A stretch of 64,000 nucleotides of DNA from Desulfovibrio desulfuricans DSM 642 (GCF_000420465.1 NZ_ATUZ01000014.1:1-64000), one strand, 5' to 3'; shown: positions 36,342 through 45,913, counted from the first letter of the stretch. Program-made: numbers and translations. The notes: a model not told the origin generated them from the letters alone.

Positions 36342-36695
36342 ATGTCGTTCAAGGATTTTCTTAAGCAGCAGCAAACCGGCATGGAAGCCATGGCCAACAC
36401 AGGGGTCATTGGCCTGCATCTGGTGAGCGGCCCCGCAGTGGGTTTTGCCATAGGCTACGGCATTGACCACTGGTTTGGCACCAGCCCATGGGGCAAGCTG
36501 GTTTTTCTGTTCATCGGCATTGCGGCGGGGTTTTTGAACGTGTATCGCGACACCCAAGCCCTGCTGCGCAAAATGGCGGCGCAGGACGCCCGCCGAAAAG
36601 GCCTTGTGCCGGAACAGCAAAGCGAAACGCCCCCAGCGGGGCAAGGCAAAACAAACAGCCGTGCGCAGACTGAAACTGATGATACACAGCCTTGA
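36342..36695 (+). CDS. AtpZ-like small membrane protein of the F0 operon
   Basis: A 117-residue protein with two hydrophobic helices (about 22-42 and 48-68, with the GYGIDHWFGTSPWGKLVF turn) and a polar C-terminal tail. Small AtpZ-type proteins of this kind precede F0 genes in many bacteria and are thought to help assembly or ion handling. GGAGG lies only 4 bases before the chosen ATG; an upstream ATG at 36303 is possible. Its end overlaps the next gene by 17 bases. Confidence 0.75.
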   Translation: MSFKDFLKQQQTGMEAMANTGVIGLHLVSGPAVGFAIGYGIDHWFGTSPWGKLVFLFIGIAAGFLNVYRDTQALLRKMAAQDARRKGLVPEQQSETPPAGQGKTNSRAQTETDDTQP

Positions 36696-37101
36696 CGCTT
36701 GGCTTTGGCGGCGCGGCATAGATCACCCGGCTATCCGCGTTTTGCTGCGTAACGAAATTTTGCTCGCCGCATGCAGCCTTTTGATCGGCGGGCTGGCCTT
36801 TACGGCCACACCCTGGTTTTTCTGGTTTGGAGTGGGCCTGACCATCATGGCCTGGACATTTTGGGGATTGGCGCGCTTTTTTCTGCGCAAGGGCCTGGGG
36901 GATTACAGCACGGCCTTTTTGCGCATAGTACTGGTGCGCTGGATGGGTCGGCTGGTTATAATCGGTGCGCTCCTTTATGTTTCGCTGATTGTGTATCAGG
37001 CACCTGTTTTCGCCATAGTAGGCGGCATGGCCGCAGCCGGAGCTTGCGCTCTGGCAAGTTATGCCCTGGCAGCGCGTGGACCGCGACGCCGGGCAGACTA
37101 A
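36679..37101 (+). CDS. ATP synthase subunit I-like protein
   Basis: A 140-residue membrane protein with about four hydrophobic helices, the layout of AtpI, which helps assemble the c-ring. It starts within the end of the preceding gene, indicating translational coupling, and lies 146 bases before atpB. The assignment rests on position and topology, as the family is poorly conserved. Confidence 0.7.
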   Translation: MIHSLDAWLWRRGIDHPAIRVLLRNEILLAACSLLIGGLAFTATPWFFWFGVGLTIMAWTFWGLARFFLRKGLGDYSTAFLRIVLVRWMGRLVIIGALLYVSLIVYQAPVFAIVGGMAAAGACALASYALAARGPRRRAD

Positions 37102-37247
37102 ACCGGCAAGGCCTGACTGCCAGACCGGGACAAAACAACCGCACCACGGCAAGGCAAATGCCCAAGGCCGCAAATTTTGGGGAATGGCCCGCACGGGTCT
37201 AACATTAACGCCGCGCTTTGGCGCGTACTCACCAGGAGGCATGGCTC

Positions 37248-37952
37248 ATGGCAGGTGGTTTGCCGCATCCGGTATTGCTCTCCACATTTATGGGCATGGA
37301 CGAGATCGCCATCGGTGGAACGATGGTGGAATTCAAACATGTGTTCTACTCCTGGGTCTGTATGGCCATTCTGTTCACCGTAGCGTTGATCATGCGCCGT
37401 CGGTTGACCATGGTTCCCGGAGGTTTACAAAACTTTTTCGAAGCCTTGGTGGATACCATCGAGAACTTCATCCTTGCCACCATGGGTGAGCACGGACGCA
37501 AGTTCGTGGGCCTCCTGGCTGGCATGTTCATCTACATTTTTGGCATGAACCTCATGGGCCTTGTGCCCGGCTTTGACGCTCCTACGGCCAACCTCAACAC
37601 CACCGTGTGCATGGCGGTGTTTGTGCTTGTGTTCTACAACGCCGTGGGTCTGATCCGCTGGAAGGCGCACTACATCCACCACTTTACCGGCCCCTCCAAG
37701 GTGCTCATTCCGCTCATGTTTCCGCTTGAAGTGGTCTCGCACCTTTCGCGCCCGGTTTCGCTTTCTCTCCGTCTTTTCGGCAACATCCGCGGTGAAGAAA
37801 TCGTTATGGTGCTGTTCTTCGTAATGGCTCCCATACTCGGTACCCTGCCCATCTACGCCCTCTTCCTTTTGGGCAAGACCATGCAGGCTTTCGTGTTCTT
37901 CATGCTGACCATGTTCTACATCAAGGGCGCGCTTGAAGCTCCCGAGCATTAG
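37248..37952 (+). CDS. atpB: ATP synthase F0 subunit a
   Basis: This 234-residue membrane subunit forms the ion half-channels. The essential arginine is in [14 protein letters not shown], near residue 175. Other conserved helices include NLMGLVPGF. The chosen start (37248) is 8 bases after AGGAGG. F1 genes are not adjacent: F0 and F1 are encoded in separate places, as in other Desulfovibrio. Confidence 0.97.
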   Translation: MAGGLPHPVLLSTFMGMDEIAIGGTMVEFKHVFYSWVCMAILFTVALIMRRRLTMVPGGLQNFFEALVDTIENFILATMGEHGRKFVGLLAGMFIYIFGMNLMGLVPGFDAPTANLNTTVCMAVFVLVFYNAVGLIRWKAHYIHHFTGPSKVLIPLMFPLEVVSHLSRPVSLSLRLFGNIRGEEIVMVLFFVMAPILGTLPIYALFLLGKTMQAFVFFMLTMFYIKGALEAPEH

Positions 37953-38027
37953 GCCGATAGCCACGGGCTGCCTGCGGCCCGCCGAATAAACATCGGCGAA
38001 TTGCGGGACGTTACACACGACACATAG

Positions 38028-38402
<375 letters not shown>

Positions 38403-38423
38403 GTCCGGATCACATTGATTTGT

Positions 38424-38453
38424 AAAAAAGGCGGCCCTTGGGCCGCCTTTTTT
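38424..38453 (+). terminator. Terminator after atpE
   Basis: GGCGGCCC (38430-38437) and GGGCCGCC (38440-38447) are flanked by an A-run and six T. It is a textbook bidirectional terminator 21 bases after atpE. Confidence 0.95.
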
Positions 38454-38982
38454 ATTTGCTTCAGGTCATATCTGCTACGCCTGCAGCTATCGATCCGAAC
38501 CCGATACTGCTTCCAACCAGCAATTTCTTGTTGTCCAAGCTGCCAGCAACAGTAAAAGCCATGAAGATAAAACTTTGCCTCAGTCACAACACCTGCCAAG
38601 AAAAGTCAAACATTGTTGAGTACACACTTCCACACGGATAGACTTGATATATAGAGAAAGACAGTTATCTGCTTGCAGCAAATACCTTTCTTTGAGTCAG
38701 CATTCAGTAAGCTTCGTAAGAGGCTTAACCTTTGTTAACTTTTATGGTATAGATTTTGTTCTACATAGCTTTTAGAGCCTAACGTATTGAAATAACAGAT
38801 GGCAAACTTGTGACGCGGTGTTAGCTGCAACTTGCTAAGTGGTGAAATAAATTTTATCAAAAAAGTCAGCAGGAAAAAGCCAAGGCACGGCTCCACCGCC
38901 CTTGATCCCAGCTGAATATTGCAGGCATAACACTCTTCTTTTCCTGCTATTTAGCGAAGTTGCCTGCCATGCGCGCCATGTA
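38454..38982. other. Long AT-rich intergenic region between atpE and rex
   Basis: About 530 bases, clearly more AT-rich than the genes, with no credible reading frame. A short palindrome TTAAC-N4-GTTAA lies at 38725-38738. It could hold an unannotated small RNA or a long regulatory region; I cannot support either. Confidence 0.5.
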
Positions 38983-39042
38983 TTCACAAAGCTTGCGCCT
39001 GTGTGTATTTCTGCTATAAAATCAAATTCACAAAGTTTGTAA
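38983..39042 (+). promoter_or_regulatory. rex promoter with duplicated near-palindrome
   Basis: TTGCGC (38993-38998), 16 bases, TATAAA (39015-39020) form the likely promoter. TTCACAAAGCTTG (38983-38995) overlaps the -35 box, and TTCACAAAGTTTG (39027-39039, extending to a near-palindrome at 39042) lies just after the -10. The two copies are 44 bp apart, about four helical turns. They are candidate sites for Rex itself, although the half-site order differs from the textbook TTGTGA-N6-TCACAA. Confidence 0.5.
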
Positions 39043-39077
39043 CAACAAGACACGCTTGGCATCCCAGAAGGTACAAC

Positions 39078-39719
39078 ATGGTCAACCCACCCAAGAGCAA
39101 ACACATCCCACGCGCGACTATCCAGCGCCTTGCCACATATGTTCAGGTGCTGGAAAATTTCGCACGTGACAGTGTCGAAGTCATTTCATCCAATCCCCTT
39201 GCAGAGGCCTGCGGCGTCAACGGCTCGCAGGTGCGCAAAGACCTTGCTTACTTCGGCGAATTCGGCATCCGTGGCGTTGGCTATCATGTCAAATCGCTCA
39301 TTGCCGCCATCACCTCATCCCTGGGCGTTGACCGCGAATGGCGCATGGCGCTGATTGGCGTTGGCAACCTCGGCAAGGCCATCCTGAACCACGGAGAATT
39401 CCGCTCACGCGGATTCAATATTGTGGGCATTTTCGACTGCGACCCCTTTAAAATCGGCGAAATTGTCCACGGCCTTGAAGTGCACTGCACTCGTGATCTC
39501 AAGGATATGGTGACCGATCTGAACATCGAGATCGGCATCATCACCACCCCGCCGGAGCGGGCGCAAAGGGCTGCGCAGCACTTGATGGACGCAGGCATTA
39601 CCTCCATTCTGAACTTTGCCCCCTCGCGCATCAAGGTGCCGGACAGAATCAACGTGGAGTACGTGGACTTTTTCCACCATCTCTACGCGCTGGCGTTCAA
39701 CCATCCCCAGACACGGTAA
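39078..39719 (+). CDS. rex: Redox-sensing repressor Rex
   Basis: A 213-residue NADH-responsive repressor. It has an N-terminal winged helix (ATIQRLATY, QVRKDLAYFGEFGIRGVGY) and a Rossmann domain with GVGNLGKAIL near 95. Rex leaves its operator when NADH is high and controls energy-metabolism genes. Its place beside F0 genes is the same as in Desulfovibrio vulgaris. GAAGG precedes the ATG at 39078. Confidence 0.96.
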   Translation: MVNPPKSKHIPRATIQRLATYVQVLENFARDSVEVISSNPLAEACGVNGSQVRKDLAYFGEFGIRGVGYHVKSLIAAITSSLGVDREWRMALIGVGNLGKAILNHGEFRSRGFNIVGIFDCDPFKIGEIVHGLEVHCTRDLKDMVTDLNIEIGIITTPPERAQRAAQHLMDAGITSILNFAPSRIKVPDRINVEYVDFFHHLYALAFNHPQTR

Positions 39720-39725
39720 CCAAAC

Positions 39726-40526
39726 GTGACACTCACTTCTGTGACATCCTGGCCAGGGCGCTTTCATGACGCCCTGGCTTTTTTGACCCGCCTTGTCCCC
39801 CCCCGACCCTGCTGCACCGCAGATTCCTTCAGCGCGGCCATGCCTTTTTTTGCCCCGGTGGGTCTGGCGCTTGGCGCACTTTGCACGGCTGCCGCCTTTC
39901 TCTGCCTGTGGGTCTTTAACGCCCCAGACTCAGGCTTCGCGGGCCGCTGCCTTGCCGCCGCCCTTGCCGCCTGGGCCTGGATGCTCTGCGAAATATGGGC
40001 AACGCGAGGCCTGCACTGGGACGGATTATCAGACCTTGGCGACGCCGTGAGCAGTGGAGCCAGCGGCGAGCGCTTCTGGGCCGTGCTGCGGGATAGCCGC
40101 CTGGGTGCATTCGGTGCGCTGCATCTGCTTGTTGCCTTCAGCGGATTATGGCTGGCTCTCACATGGCACCTTTCCAACGGCCAATGGATTGCCCCCCTGC
40201 TCGCGCCAGCATGGGGCCGCGCAGCCTGCATCTGGCTGGCGGCATATAGCGTGCCGCATGATGAACGCTCGCTCGGCGGCCTTGCCTGCGCTGGTTCAAG
40301 CCCACAACTGGCCCGCTGGCAAGTTGTGCTGGCAACGGGCATGCTTGTGCTGGTTCTGCTTTTGGGCGATTGCCCATTCTGGCGATTGCCCCTGCTGGCC
40401 TTTGGAGAATTTCTGCTGATCCACAGCCTGATCGACACTACACGGGAACACGGCGGAGTTTCCGGAGATTTTCTTGGCGCGTGTATCCAGTGGAGCCAGT
40501 TGTGGTTCCTGTTGGTAACAGTGTAA
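39726..40526 (+). CDS. cobS: Adenosylcobinamide-GDP ribazoletransferase
   Basis: A 266-residue membrane enzyme for one of the last steps of cobalamin assembly, joining the nucleotide loop. It has the signature TRGLHWDGLSDLGDA near 90 and several hydrophobic helices. It starts with GTG 6 bases after rex, so it is probably read through from rex. The ribosome site is weak and a later start is possible. Confidence 0.85.
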   Translation: MTLTSVTSWPGRFHDALAFLTRLVPPRPCCTADSFSAAMPFFAPVGLALGALCTAAAFLCLWVFNAPDSGFAGRCLAAALAAWAWMLCEIWATRGLHWDGLSDLGDAVSSGASGERFWAVLRDSRLGAFGALHLLVAFSGLWLALTWHLSNGQWIAPLLAPAWGRAACIWLAAYSVPHDERSLGGLACAGSSPQLARWQVVLATGMLVLVLLLGDCPFWRLPLLAFGEFLLIHSLIDTTREHGGVSGDFLGACIQWSQLWFLLVTV

Positions 40527-40584
40527 GCTGAGTCCGACTGACGCAAACGACCGGGTTTGCCCCGGAATAACCAAGGAGCCAGCT

Positions 40585-41163
40585 ATGGATTTTAAAGCGC
40601 TTGCGGAAGCGGCCCGCACCTGCCGCCGCTTTTATGAAGACCAGCCGCTTGGCATGGCCGACATGGAATGGCTTGTGGACTGCGCACGCCTCGCCCCCTC
40701 CGCCAAAAACGGGCAGGAACTGCGCTTCATGCTTGTGGGCAACGGCGAAACCTGCCAAAAGCTGTTCGCTCTCACCCGCTGGGCAGGCGCGCTGAAAGAC
40801 TGGGGCGGCCCGCACCCCGGTGATCGCCCCACAGCTTTTGTGGCCATTCTTATGCCCAAGACCGGCAAGGAACTGACCTGCATGGATGTGGGCATTGCGG
40901 CCCAGACCATCCAGCTTGCCTCCACCAGCCGAAACTGGGGTTGCTGCATGATCCAGTCTTTTGACCATCAGGCCGCACCCTCCCTGCTGAACGTACCGGA
41001 AGACATGAAAATCGCCCTGGTGCTGGGCCTTGGCGTTGCCAAGGAAAAGCGCGTTGTGGCCCCCATGCCCGAGGGCGGCGCAACTGCCTACTGGCGTGAT
41101 ACTGAAGGCGTCCATTATGTGCCGAAGCGGAGTCTTGAAGACCTGATTATTGCACGATTCTAG
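40585..41163 (+). CDS. Nitroreductase-family flavoprotein
   Basis: A 192-residue FMN protein of the nitroreductase fold. The N-terminal TCRRFYEDQPLG and LAPSAKNGQ segments are the FMN-binding pattern, and DVGIAAQTIQLAS is the conserved helix. The substrate is unknown. AAGGAG lies 6 bases before the ATG. It ends at a strong bidirectional terminator. Confidence 0.85.
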   Translation: MDFKALAEAARTCRRFYEDQPLGMADMEWLVDCARLAPSAKNGQELRFMLVGNGETCQKLFALTRWAGALKDWGGPHPGDRPTAFVAILMPKTGKELTCMDVGIAAQTIQLASTSRNWGCCMIQSFDHQAAPSLLNVPEDMKIALVLGLGVAKEKRVVAPMPEGGATAYWRDTEGVHYVPKRSLEDLIIARF

Positions 41164-41182
41164 TCTATTATAGCCTGAATTG

Positions 41183-41229
41183 ATGAAAGAAATCGCGGCA
41201 GAGCTTGTCTCTGCCGCGATTTCTTTCAT
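41183..41229. terminator. Bidirectional terminator between convergent genes
   Basis: A perfect 21-bp stem (41183-41203 with 41209-41229) with a 5-base loop. TTTC follows on the plus strand and the A/T-rich stem base serves the minus strand. Confidence 0.9.
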
Positions 41230-41247
41230 TTTCGGAGAGTTCCCTGT

Positions 41248-42441
41248 TCAGCCAGCATGCTCCACAAGCCACTGGCCGAGCAATTGGGCAAGAGCTGTGT
41301 CGCCGTTGGCATAAGCCGCACGGCGCGCCTGCTGCACACGGGCCTTTGCCATTGCCGGGTCGCACGTGCCACCCTCAAATACGGCCTGGGGATCAAGCTG
41401 CGACAACTGTTTACATACCCTTGGGTCGGGCATGAGCCGCAGACATTCCATAAGCGTGCCCGTTGCGGCAACAAGGTCGCCCGCCTGCTCCTGATGCCGG
41501 GCCAGCAAGAGCCAGCCCTCAAGCCAAAGAGGTTCGACACGCAACAAAGCCTTGCAGGCTTCGCTGTTAAAGGGCTTGCCGCAGAACTCCGCGCTGATGC
41601 GCTGCTGCTGTTTCTCGGGCAGCACCATCCAGGTATCGAGACTTTCACCAATACACAGATCGTATCCATCCAGTTTTGCCAGCACGTGTTCATCAGGGCG
41701 CACGGCTCCGCCTTTGCGCTGCATGAGCAGGGTGCAATTTTCCCTGTCATGGGCAAAGCGGCCCGGCGTCCGGCTTGTATGATGGTAAATGACACTGCGG
41801 CTCTCCACCCGCAGTTTCAGCCCCTGCGCACGCAGGGCAAAGCACAGGTCAATGTCCTCAAATCCGTTGCGAAACCCTTCATGAAAGCCGCCGCAGGCTT
41901 CAAACTGCGCCTTGCGCAGCATGATGGCCGCGGCGGTGATGGCCTGCAAGGGGTGGGGCTTGCGCGCTGCGGCAAAGCTGCCGGGCAGGTGTTCGTAGAG
42001 GTGCCCCACCGCATTGAAGGGATTCACGTAGATGCCGCAGTGCTGCACGGTGCCGTCAGGATACAGCAGCAACGGCCCAGCCGCGCCGATCTTGGGATCG
42101 GACATGACCGCACGCAGGGGCGGCAGCCAGTCCGGGGTAAGCGTTGTGTCGTTGTTGAGAAAAAACAGCAGATCGCCGCCAGCCGCCTGAGCCCCGGCAT
42201 TGCAGCCCCGCGCAAAACCCACATTTTCAGTCATGCGCACGGCCTTGAATGCCGTGCCGAACAGGGCCTCGCCCAAGGGTTCAAGTCCTGAAGCCGTGGC
42301 ATCTGTGGAGTGGTTGTCCACAACCACCACTTCCATGTTTTCTCCAGCGGAATGCTCGGCCAGCGAACGCAGGCAAGGCTCTGTCATGTCCCAGAGGTTC
42401 CAGACAGGAATGACCACAGAAACACGGCTTGCTTCCGACAT
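41248..42441 (-). CDS. Family 2 glycosyltransferase with C-terminal extension
   Basis: This 397-residue protein opens with the GT2 domain (VVIPVWN, then FLNNDTTLTPDW with the DxD-type motif, and GFRNGFEDIDLCFALRAQG). The C-terminal 130 residues look helical and TPR-like. It probably transfers a sugar in surface polysaccharide or protein glycosylation; donor and acceptor unknown. The start at 42441 has GGAGG 7 bases upstream. It follows cobB by 17 bases. Confidence 0.88.
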   Translation of the reverse strand: MSEASRVSVVIPVWNLWDMTEPCLRSLAEHSAGENMEVVVVDNHSTDATASGLEPLGEALFGTAFKAVRMTENVGFARGCNAGAQAAGGDLLFFLNNDTTLTPDWLPPLRAVMSDPKIGAAGPLLLYPDGTVQHCGIYVNPFNAVGHLYEHLPGSFAAARKPHPLQAITAAAIMLRKAQFEACGGFHEGFRNGFEDIDLCFALRAQGLKLRVESRSVIYHHTSRTPGRFAHDRENCTLLMQRKGGAVRPDEHVLAKLDGYDLCIGESLDTWMVLPEKQQQRISAEFCGKPFNSEACKALLRVEPLWLEGWLLLARHQEQAGDLVAATGTLMECLRLMPDPRVCKQLSQLDPQAVFEGGTCDPAMAKARVQQARRAAYANGDTALAQLLGQWLVEHAG

Positions 42442-42458
42442 TTCAGCACCTCCGGGCA

Positions 42459-44168
42459 TCAGCGCCCCTGAGCAAAACGGGCGGCAGCCGCCACGAAATT
42501 GGGGGCCCAACAGGGGACTGCCGGGGCAAAAATATGCGTATACGAAGCCCAGACATTCTGCCGCAACAGCCCGTCCAAAGCGGGCGCGCTGGTCAGCTTG
42601 GCAGTTTCGCCTTTTTTCTGCCCGTCCGGCTCTGCCTCACGTCCCATGCCCTGCCCTTTGCGCAGGCGCAGGCCGTGCCGGGGCGCAGCGCCCTGCCAGC
42701 AGCAGCGCGAATAATGAAATTCGTGCCCCAGAATTTCCAGCCCTTTGGGGAAAAATGGATTTTCCTCCACCACTGTTCCGTGCACGTAGCCGAGGCCCTG
42801 TGGTTTGCCGCAAAACTGGGCAACAACGGGGAAGATATTGCTCATGGGCCAAAGCACGCCCTCGCGTTCTATGCCTTGCGCCAGCAACATAAAACCACCG
42901 CATTCTGCATAGATGGGCAGGCCAGCCCCAGCCCATGCTGCCAGGGTGCGCAGGTGGGGCGAAGCGCTGAGGTCCGCAGCGCAATCTTCGGGAAAGCCAC
43001 CGCCCAGGTAGAGGCCGTCTATTGCTCCAGCCTCGTCATGCTGCGGTTTTTCGCCGCGCAGTGCGGGCCAGACGCCGGAATGCGGCCCCACGATCTCAAG
43101 CCGCACCAGTTCCGCACCAGCACGCTCCAGGGCCTCAAGATTTTCTTCATAATAAAACCACAGGGCGCTGTCGCGCACATAGGCTATGCGCGGACGGCAG
43201 ACTGGCATGGAGGCCTGTACATCGGGCAACCTGCCGCCCGAATTTTCAGCCGGAGTGGAGGCATCCGTGAGCGGCGCTTCCGTTGGCGCTTCCGCAGAAC
43301 TGAAACATTCCACCGCCATGCCGACCGCCGCATCTACCGCCCCATTGGTTGACCAAAACGGCTCGGTCTGTTCCGGCCAGGGATCGGCAATGGCGGCCGC
43401 GCGGGCAGCAGCCATCACGGCATCAAGATTTATGTGTTCGGCCACAAAGCCGCCAAGCTTGTCGAGCACGGCACGGGCCTCAGGGGAAAGATCATCGCCG
43501 CAGGAGGCAATCCCCATGTGGCGCTCGGGCAGCGGGTTATCTTTCAGGCGCGGCAGGGCCCCAAGCACTGCCACATCCGTATATTCCTCAATAACCTTGC
43601 GCAGCAGGGCTTCGTGCCGCGCCGTGCCCACCTGATTGAGCACCACGCCCGCAAATTGCAGCCCCGGCTCAAAGGTTGTCATGCCGTGCACCAGCGCCGC
43701 TGCCGTACGCGTCATCTTTGTGCAGTTGATGCTGAGGATGATGGGGCAGCCAAGCATACGCGCCAGTTCCGCTGTGGAGCATGAGCCAGCCACGTCCATG
43801 CCGTCAAAAAGCCCCCGGTTGCCTTCAATCATGCCGAGCACTTCTGTCACGCCGCTTTGCGCCTGTGTTTTGCGCATGGCATGTGCAAACAGGGCCTTGA
43901 GACGTTCTGGCTGGAGCATGTAGGGATCAAGATTGGTGGCGGGCCTTCCGGCGGCCATGGTCAGCCACGCGGCGTCAATGTAGTCCGGCCCTTTTTTGAA
44001 GGGCTTGACCGTATGCCCCTGCGCGGCAAGGGCGCGCGTGAGCCCCAGGGAGAGCAATGTTTTGCCGCCGCCGCCAGAAAGGGCCGATACGCACAGCCGG
44101 GGCATGGATACAGCCGCTAAACCGCAGGCAGAGTGAGAGAGGTCGGATTGTGGCAAGGAGTGTTGCAT
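42459..44168 (-). CDS. cobB: Cobyrinate a,c-diamide synthase
   Basis: About 569 residues. It amidates carboxylates of cobyrinate and related tetrapyrroles using glutamine. The N-terminal ATPase domain has SALSGGGGKTLLSLGL and GPDYIDAAW; the C-terminal glutaminase-like domain has GLYLGGGFPE and IYAECGGFMLL, with the nucleophile Cys. Two non-family insertions are seen: an Ala/Glu/Pro linker near 295-320 and a Lys/Glu-rich loop near 515-535. The start is uncertain (44168 or 44105), and both candidates have poor ribosome sites. In sulfate reducers a relative (DsrN) amidates siroheme, but no dsr genes are nearby. Confidence 0.85.
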   Translation of the reverse strand: MQHSLPQSDLSHSACGLAAVSMPRLCVSALSGGGGKTLLSLGLTRALAAQGHTVKPFKKGPDYIDAAWLTMAAGRPATNLDPYMLQPERLKALFAHAMRKTQAQSGVTEVLGMIEGNRGLFDGMDVAGSCSTAELARMLGCPIILSINCTKMTRTAAALVHGMTTFEPGLQFAGVVLNQVGTARHEALLRKVIEEYTDVAVLGALPRLKDNPLPERHMGIASCGDDLSPEARAVLDKLGGFVAEHINLDAVMAAARAAAIADPWPEQTEPFWSTNGAVDAAVGMAVECFSSAEAPTEAPLTDASTPAENSGGRLPDVQASMPVCRPRIAYVRDSALWFYYEENLEALERAGAELVRLEIVGPHSGVWPALRGEKPQHDEAGAIDGLYLGGGFPEDCAADLSASPHLRTLAAWAGAGLPIYAECGGFMLLAQGIEREGVLWPMSNIFPVVAQFCGKPQGLGYVHGTVVEENPFFPKGLEILGHEFHYSRCCWQGAAPRHGLRLRKGQGMGREAEPDGQKKGETAKLTSAPALDGLLRQNVWASYTHIFAPAVPCWAPNFVAAAARFAQGR

Positions 44169-44256
44169 GCGGCGGCCCTGTGGAGCAGTGCTCTCAATGG
44201 TATTGCGCCCAATTAGTTTGCACAAGAGATGGCGCAGTTCTTAGCCTCAAAGGCTT

Positions 44257-44303
44257 GCGGCCCGGCCGGAACGCGAAAATCCACGTTGACCGGGCCGGGC
44301 CGC
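44257..44303. repeat. 11-bp GC-rich inverted repeat upstream of cobB
   Basis: GCGGCCCGGCC (44257-44267) is repeated inverted at 44293-44303 with a 25-base spacer. A weaker GCGCAGT/ACTGCGC pair sits at 44342-44366, right after the preceding gene. They may end the AICAR transformylase transcript. No B12-box (GCCACTG) is present, so I see no cobalamin riboswitch. Confidence 0.55.
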
Positions 44304-44372
44304 GCACCTGACAGAGTCAGGGACAAAAGCCATTCATAACAGCGCAGTTTCGAACACTGACTGCGCGCTGCC

Positions 44373-45650
44373 CTAGTGCTTGAAGGAGCGCTGCCCCGTA
44401 AACACCATGGCGACCTGCGGCTTGGCCTCGTTGCAGGCCATAATCACTTCCGCATCGCGCATGGAGCCGCCGGGCTGGGCAATGGCCGCAACGCCCTGGG
44501 CCACAGCCACATCCACCCCGTCACGGAAGGGGAAGAACCCGTCCGAAACAAGCGCAGACCCGGCCAGCCCGCCGTGGGAGGCTTCGGTGCGGCTTTCAAT
44601 ATCCGCAAGCTTGGCGGCCATAGCCGCATCGGCGGCGGCCTTTTCCTTGAGTTCATAGAGCGACAGGCCGAGTTCGCGGAAGGCAAGCGTGTCTGCATAC
44701 TTGGTGTGCGCCTTATGTATGGCGAGTTCCACGCAGCCCACGCGATCCTGTTCGCCCGTGCCGATGGCAAGGGTGGCGCCGTCGCGCACAAAAATGACGG
44801 AATTAGACGTAACCCCGGCTTCCACTGCCCAGGCAAAGCGCAGGTCGTCCAGTTCCTGCTTGCTGGGAGCGCGGGCGGCCACAGAAACGCCTTCCTTGGT
44901 GGTGGCGGTGGCGGGCAAAAAGTCCTTGGCTTCAAGAATGCGGTTCACAAAGGACTTCTGCACAATAATGCCGCCGTCAGCCAGACTCTTGATGTCAAGA
45001 AAGGCCGAGCTGGTCAGTTCTTCAAGCCGCCCAAGGCCGGGCAGTTCCATGATGCGCAGATTTTTGCGGCCCTTGAGGATATCCACTACGCCTTCTTCAA
45101 AGGCGGGAGCGGCAACCACTTCAAAATAGTTGGCGGCGACAATTTCCGCAGCTTCGCGGGTAAAGGGACGGTTGACAACCACGGCTCCGCCAAAGGCGGC
45201 GATGCGGTCGCACCAGAAGGCCTTTTCAAGGGCCGCAGCAATGCCGTCATTGCTCCAGGCCGCGCCGCTGGGGTTATTGTGCTTCAGAATCACCGCCGCG
45301 GGGCGCTCGGTGAGGTACTGCAAAATATTGGCCCCGTTGTCCACGTCCGTGAGGTTGGTCTTGCCGGGGTGCTTGCCTGCCTGAATCATCTGGCTTTCGG
45401 TAAGCGCGGAAACAATGCCATTGCCGGGGCCGCGCCAGTTCAGACCGCCACACGTGATGGTGCCTTCCTTAAGAGCGTAGAGGGCTGCGGGCTGGTCGGG
45501 ATTTTCGCCGTAGCGCAGGCCCTTCTCCTCGTTGTCCAGCGTCCAGGTGCGCTTTTGGTAGACGAGTTTTTCATCGCCCAGAATGATGGTCATGGTGTCA
45601 GGGAAAGCGTCCTTGTGGACGGTGCTGTACATGGACTTGAGATCCGACAT
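44373..45650 (-). CDS. Stand-alone AICAR transformylase
   Basis: A 425-residue AICAR formyltransferase domain without the MGS-like IMP cyclohydrolase domain found in normal PurH (about 520 residues). Key segments are LRYGENPDQPAALY, ILKHNNPSGAAW and SDGFFPFRDGVD. It makes FAICAR in purine synthesis, so IMP cyclohydrolase must be a separate protein elsewhere. GGAGG precedes the ATG at 45650. Nearby purA lies on the other strand. Confidence 0.9.
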   Translation of the reverse strand: MSDLKSMYSTVHKDAFPDTMTIILGDEKLVYQKRTWTLDNEEKGLRYGENPDQPAALYALKEGTITCGGLNWRGPGNGIVSALTESQMIQAGKHPGKTNLTDVDNGANILQYLTERPAAVILKHNNPSGAAWSNDGIAAALEKAFWCDRIAAFGGAVVVNRPFTREAAEIVAANYFEVVAAPAFEEGVVDILKGRKNLRIMELPGLGRLEELTSSAFLDIKSLADGGIIVQKSFVNRILEAKDFLPATATTKEGVSVAARAPSKQELDDLRFAWAVEAGVTSNSVIFVRDGATLAIGTGEQDRVGCVELAIHKAHTKYADTLAFRELGLSLYELKEKAAADAAMAAKLADIESRTEASHGGLAGSALVSDGFFPFRDGVDVAVAQGVAAIAQPGGSMRDAEVIMACNEAKPQVAMVFTGQRSFKH

Positions 45651-45913
45651 GCTTGCCTCCAGATGTTCGCCGATCAAGTGAGGCATTCGCATACCATAAA
45701 ACATGCCGGACAACCAGCCCCGATTCGCTGCTGACGGCGGTTGGGGCGGCCTGGAGGTTGCGGTGCGGCAAAGCCCATCGGCAGGAGGCAGGGGATTCCA
45801 TCAGGCAAGAAAGGCGCACGTCTGGCAAGGGGAGCGTACACTTATGGTATTTGACCCGCGGCAGCCGCAGCCTGACGCCGCATGGCGGCAAACCTGCCCG
45901 GCCCTCGCCCGCG

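Noticed and set aside
38725..38738. TTAAC-N4-GTTAA palindrome as a Rex operator
   Set aside because: It is far from any promoter and lacks the longer half-sites; chance is likely in AT-rich DNA.
38835..39104. Minus-strand open frame of 89 codons upstream of rex
   Set aside because: It runs through the rex promoter and start, with no ribosome site and unusual composition.
44169..44372. Cobalamin riboswitch before cobB
   Set aside because: No B12-box (GCCACTG) or matching fold is visible on the minus strand.
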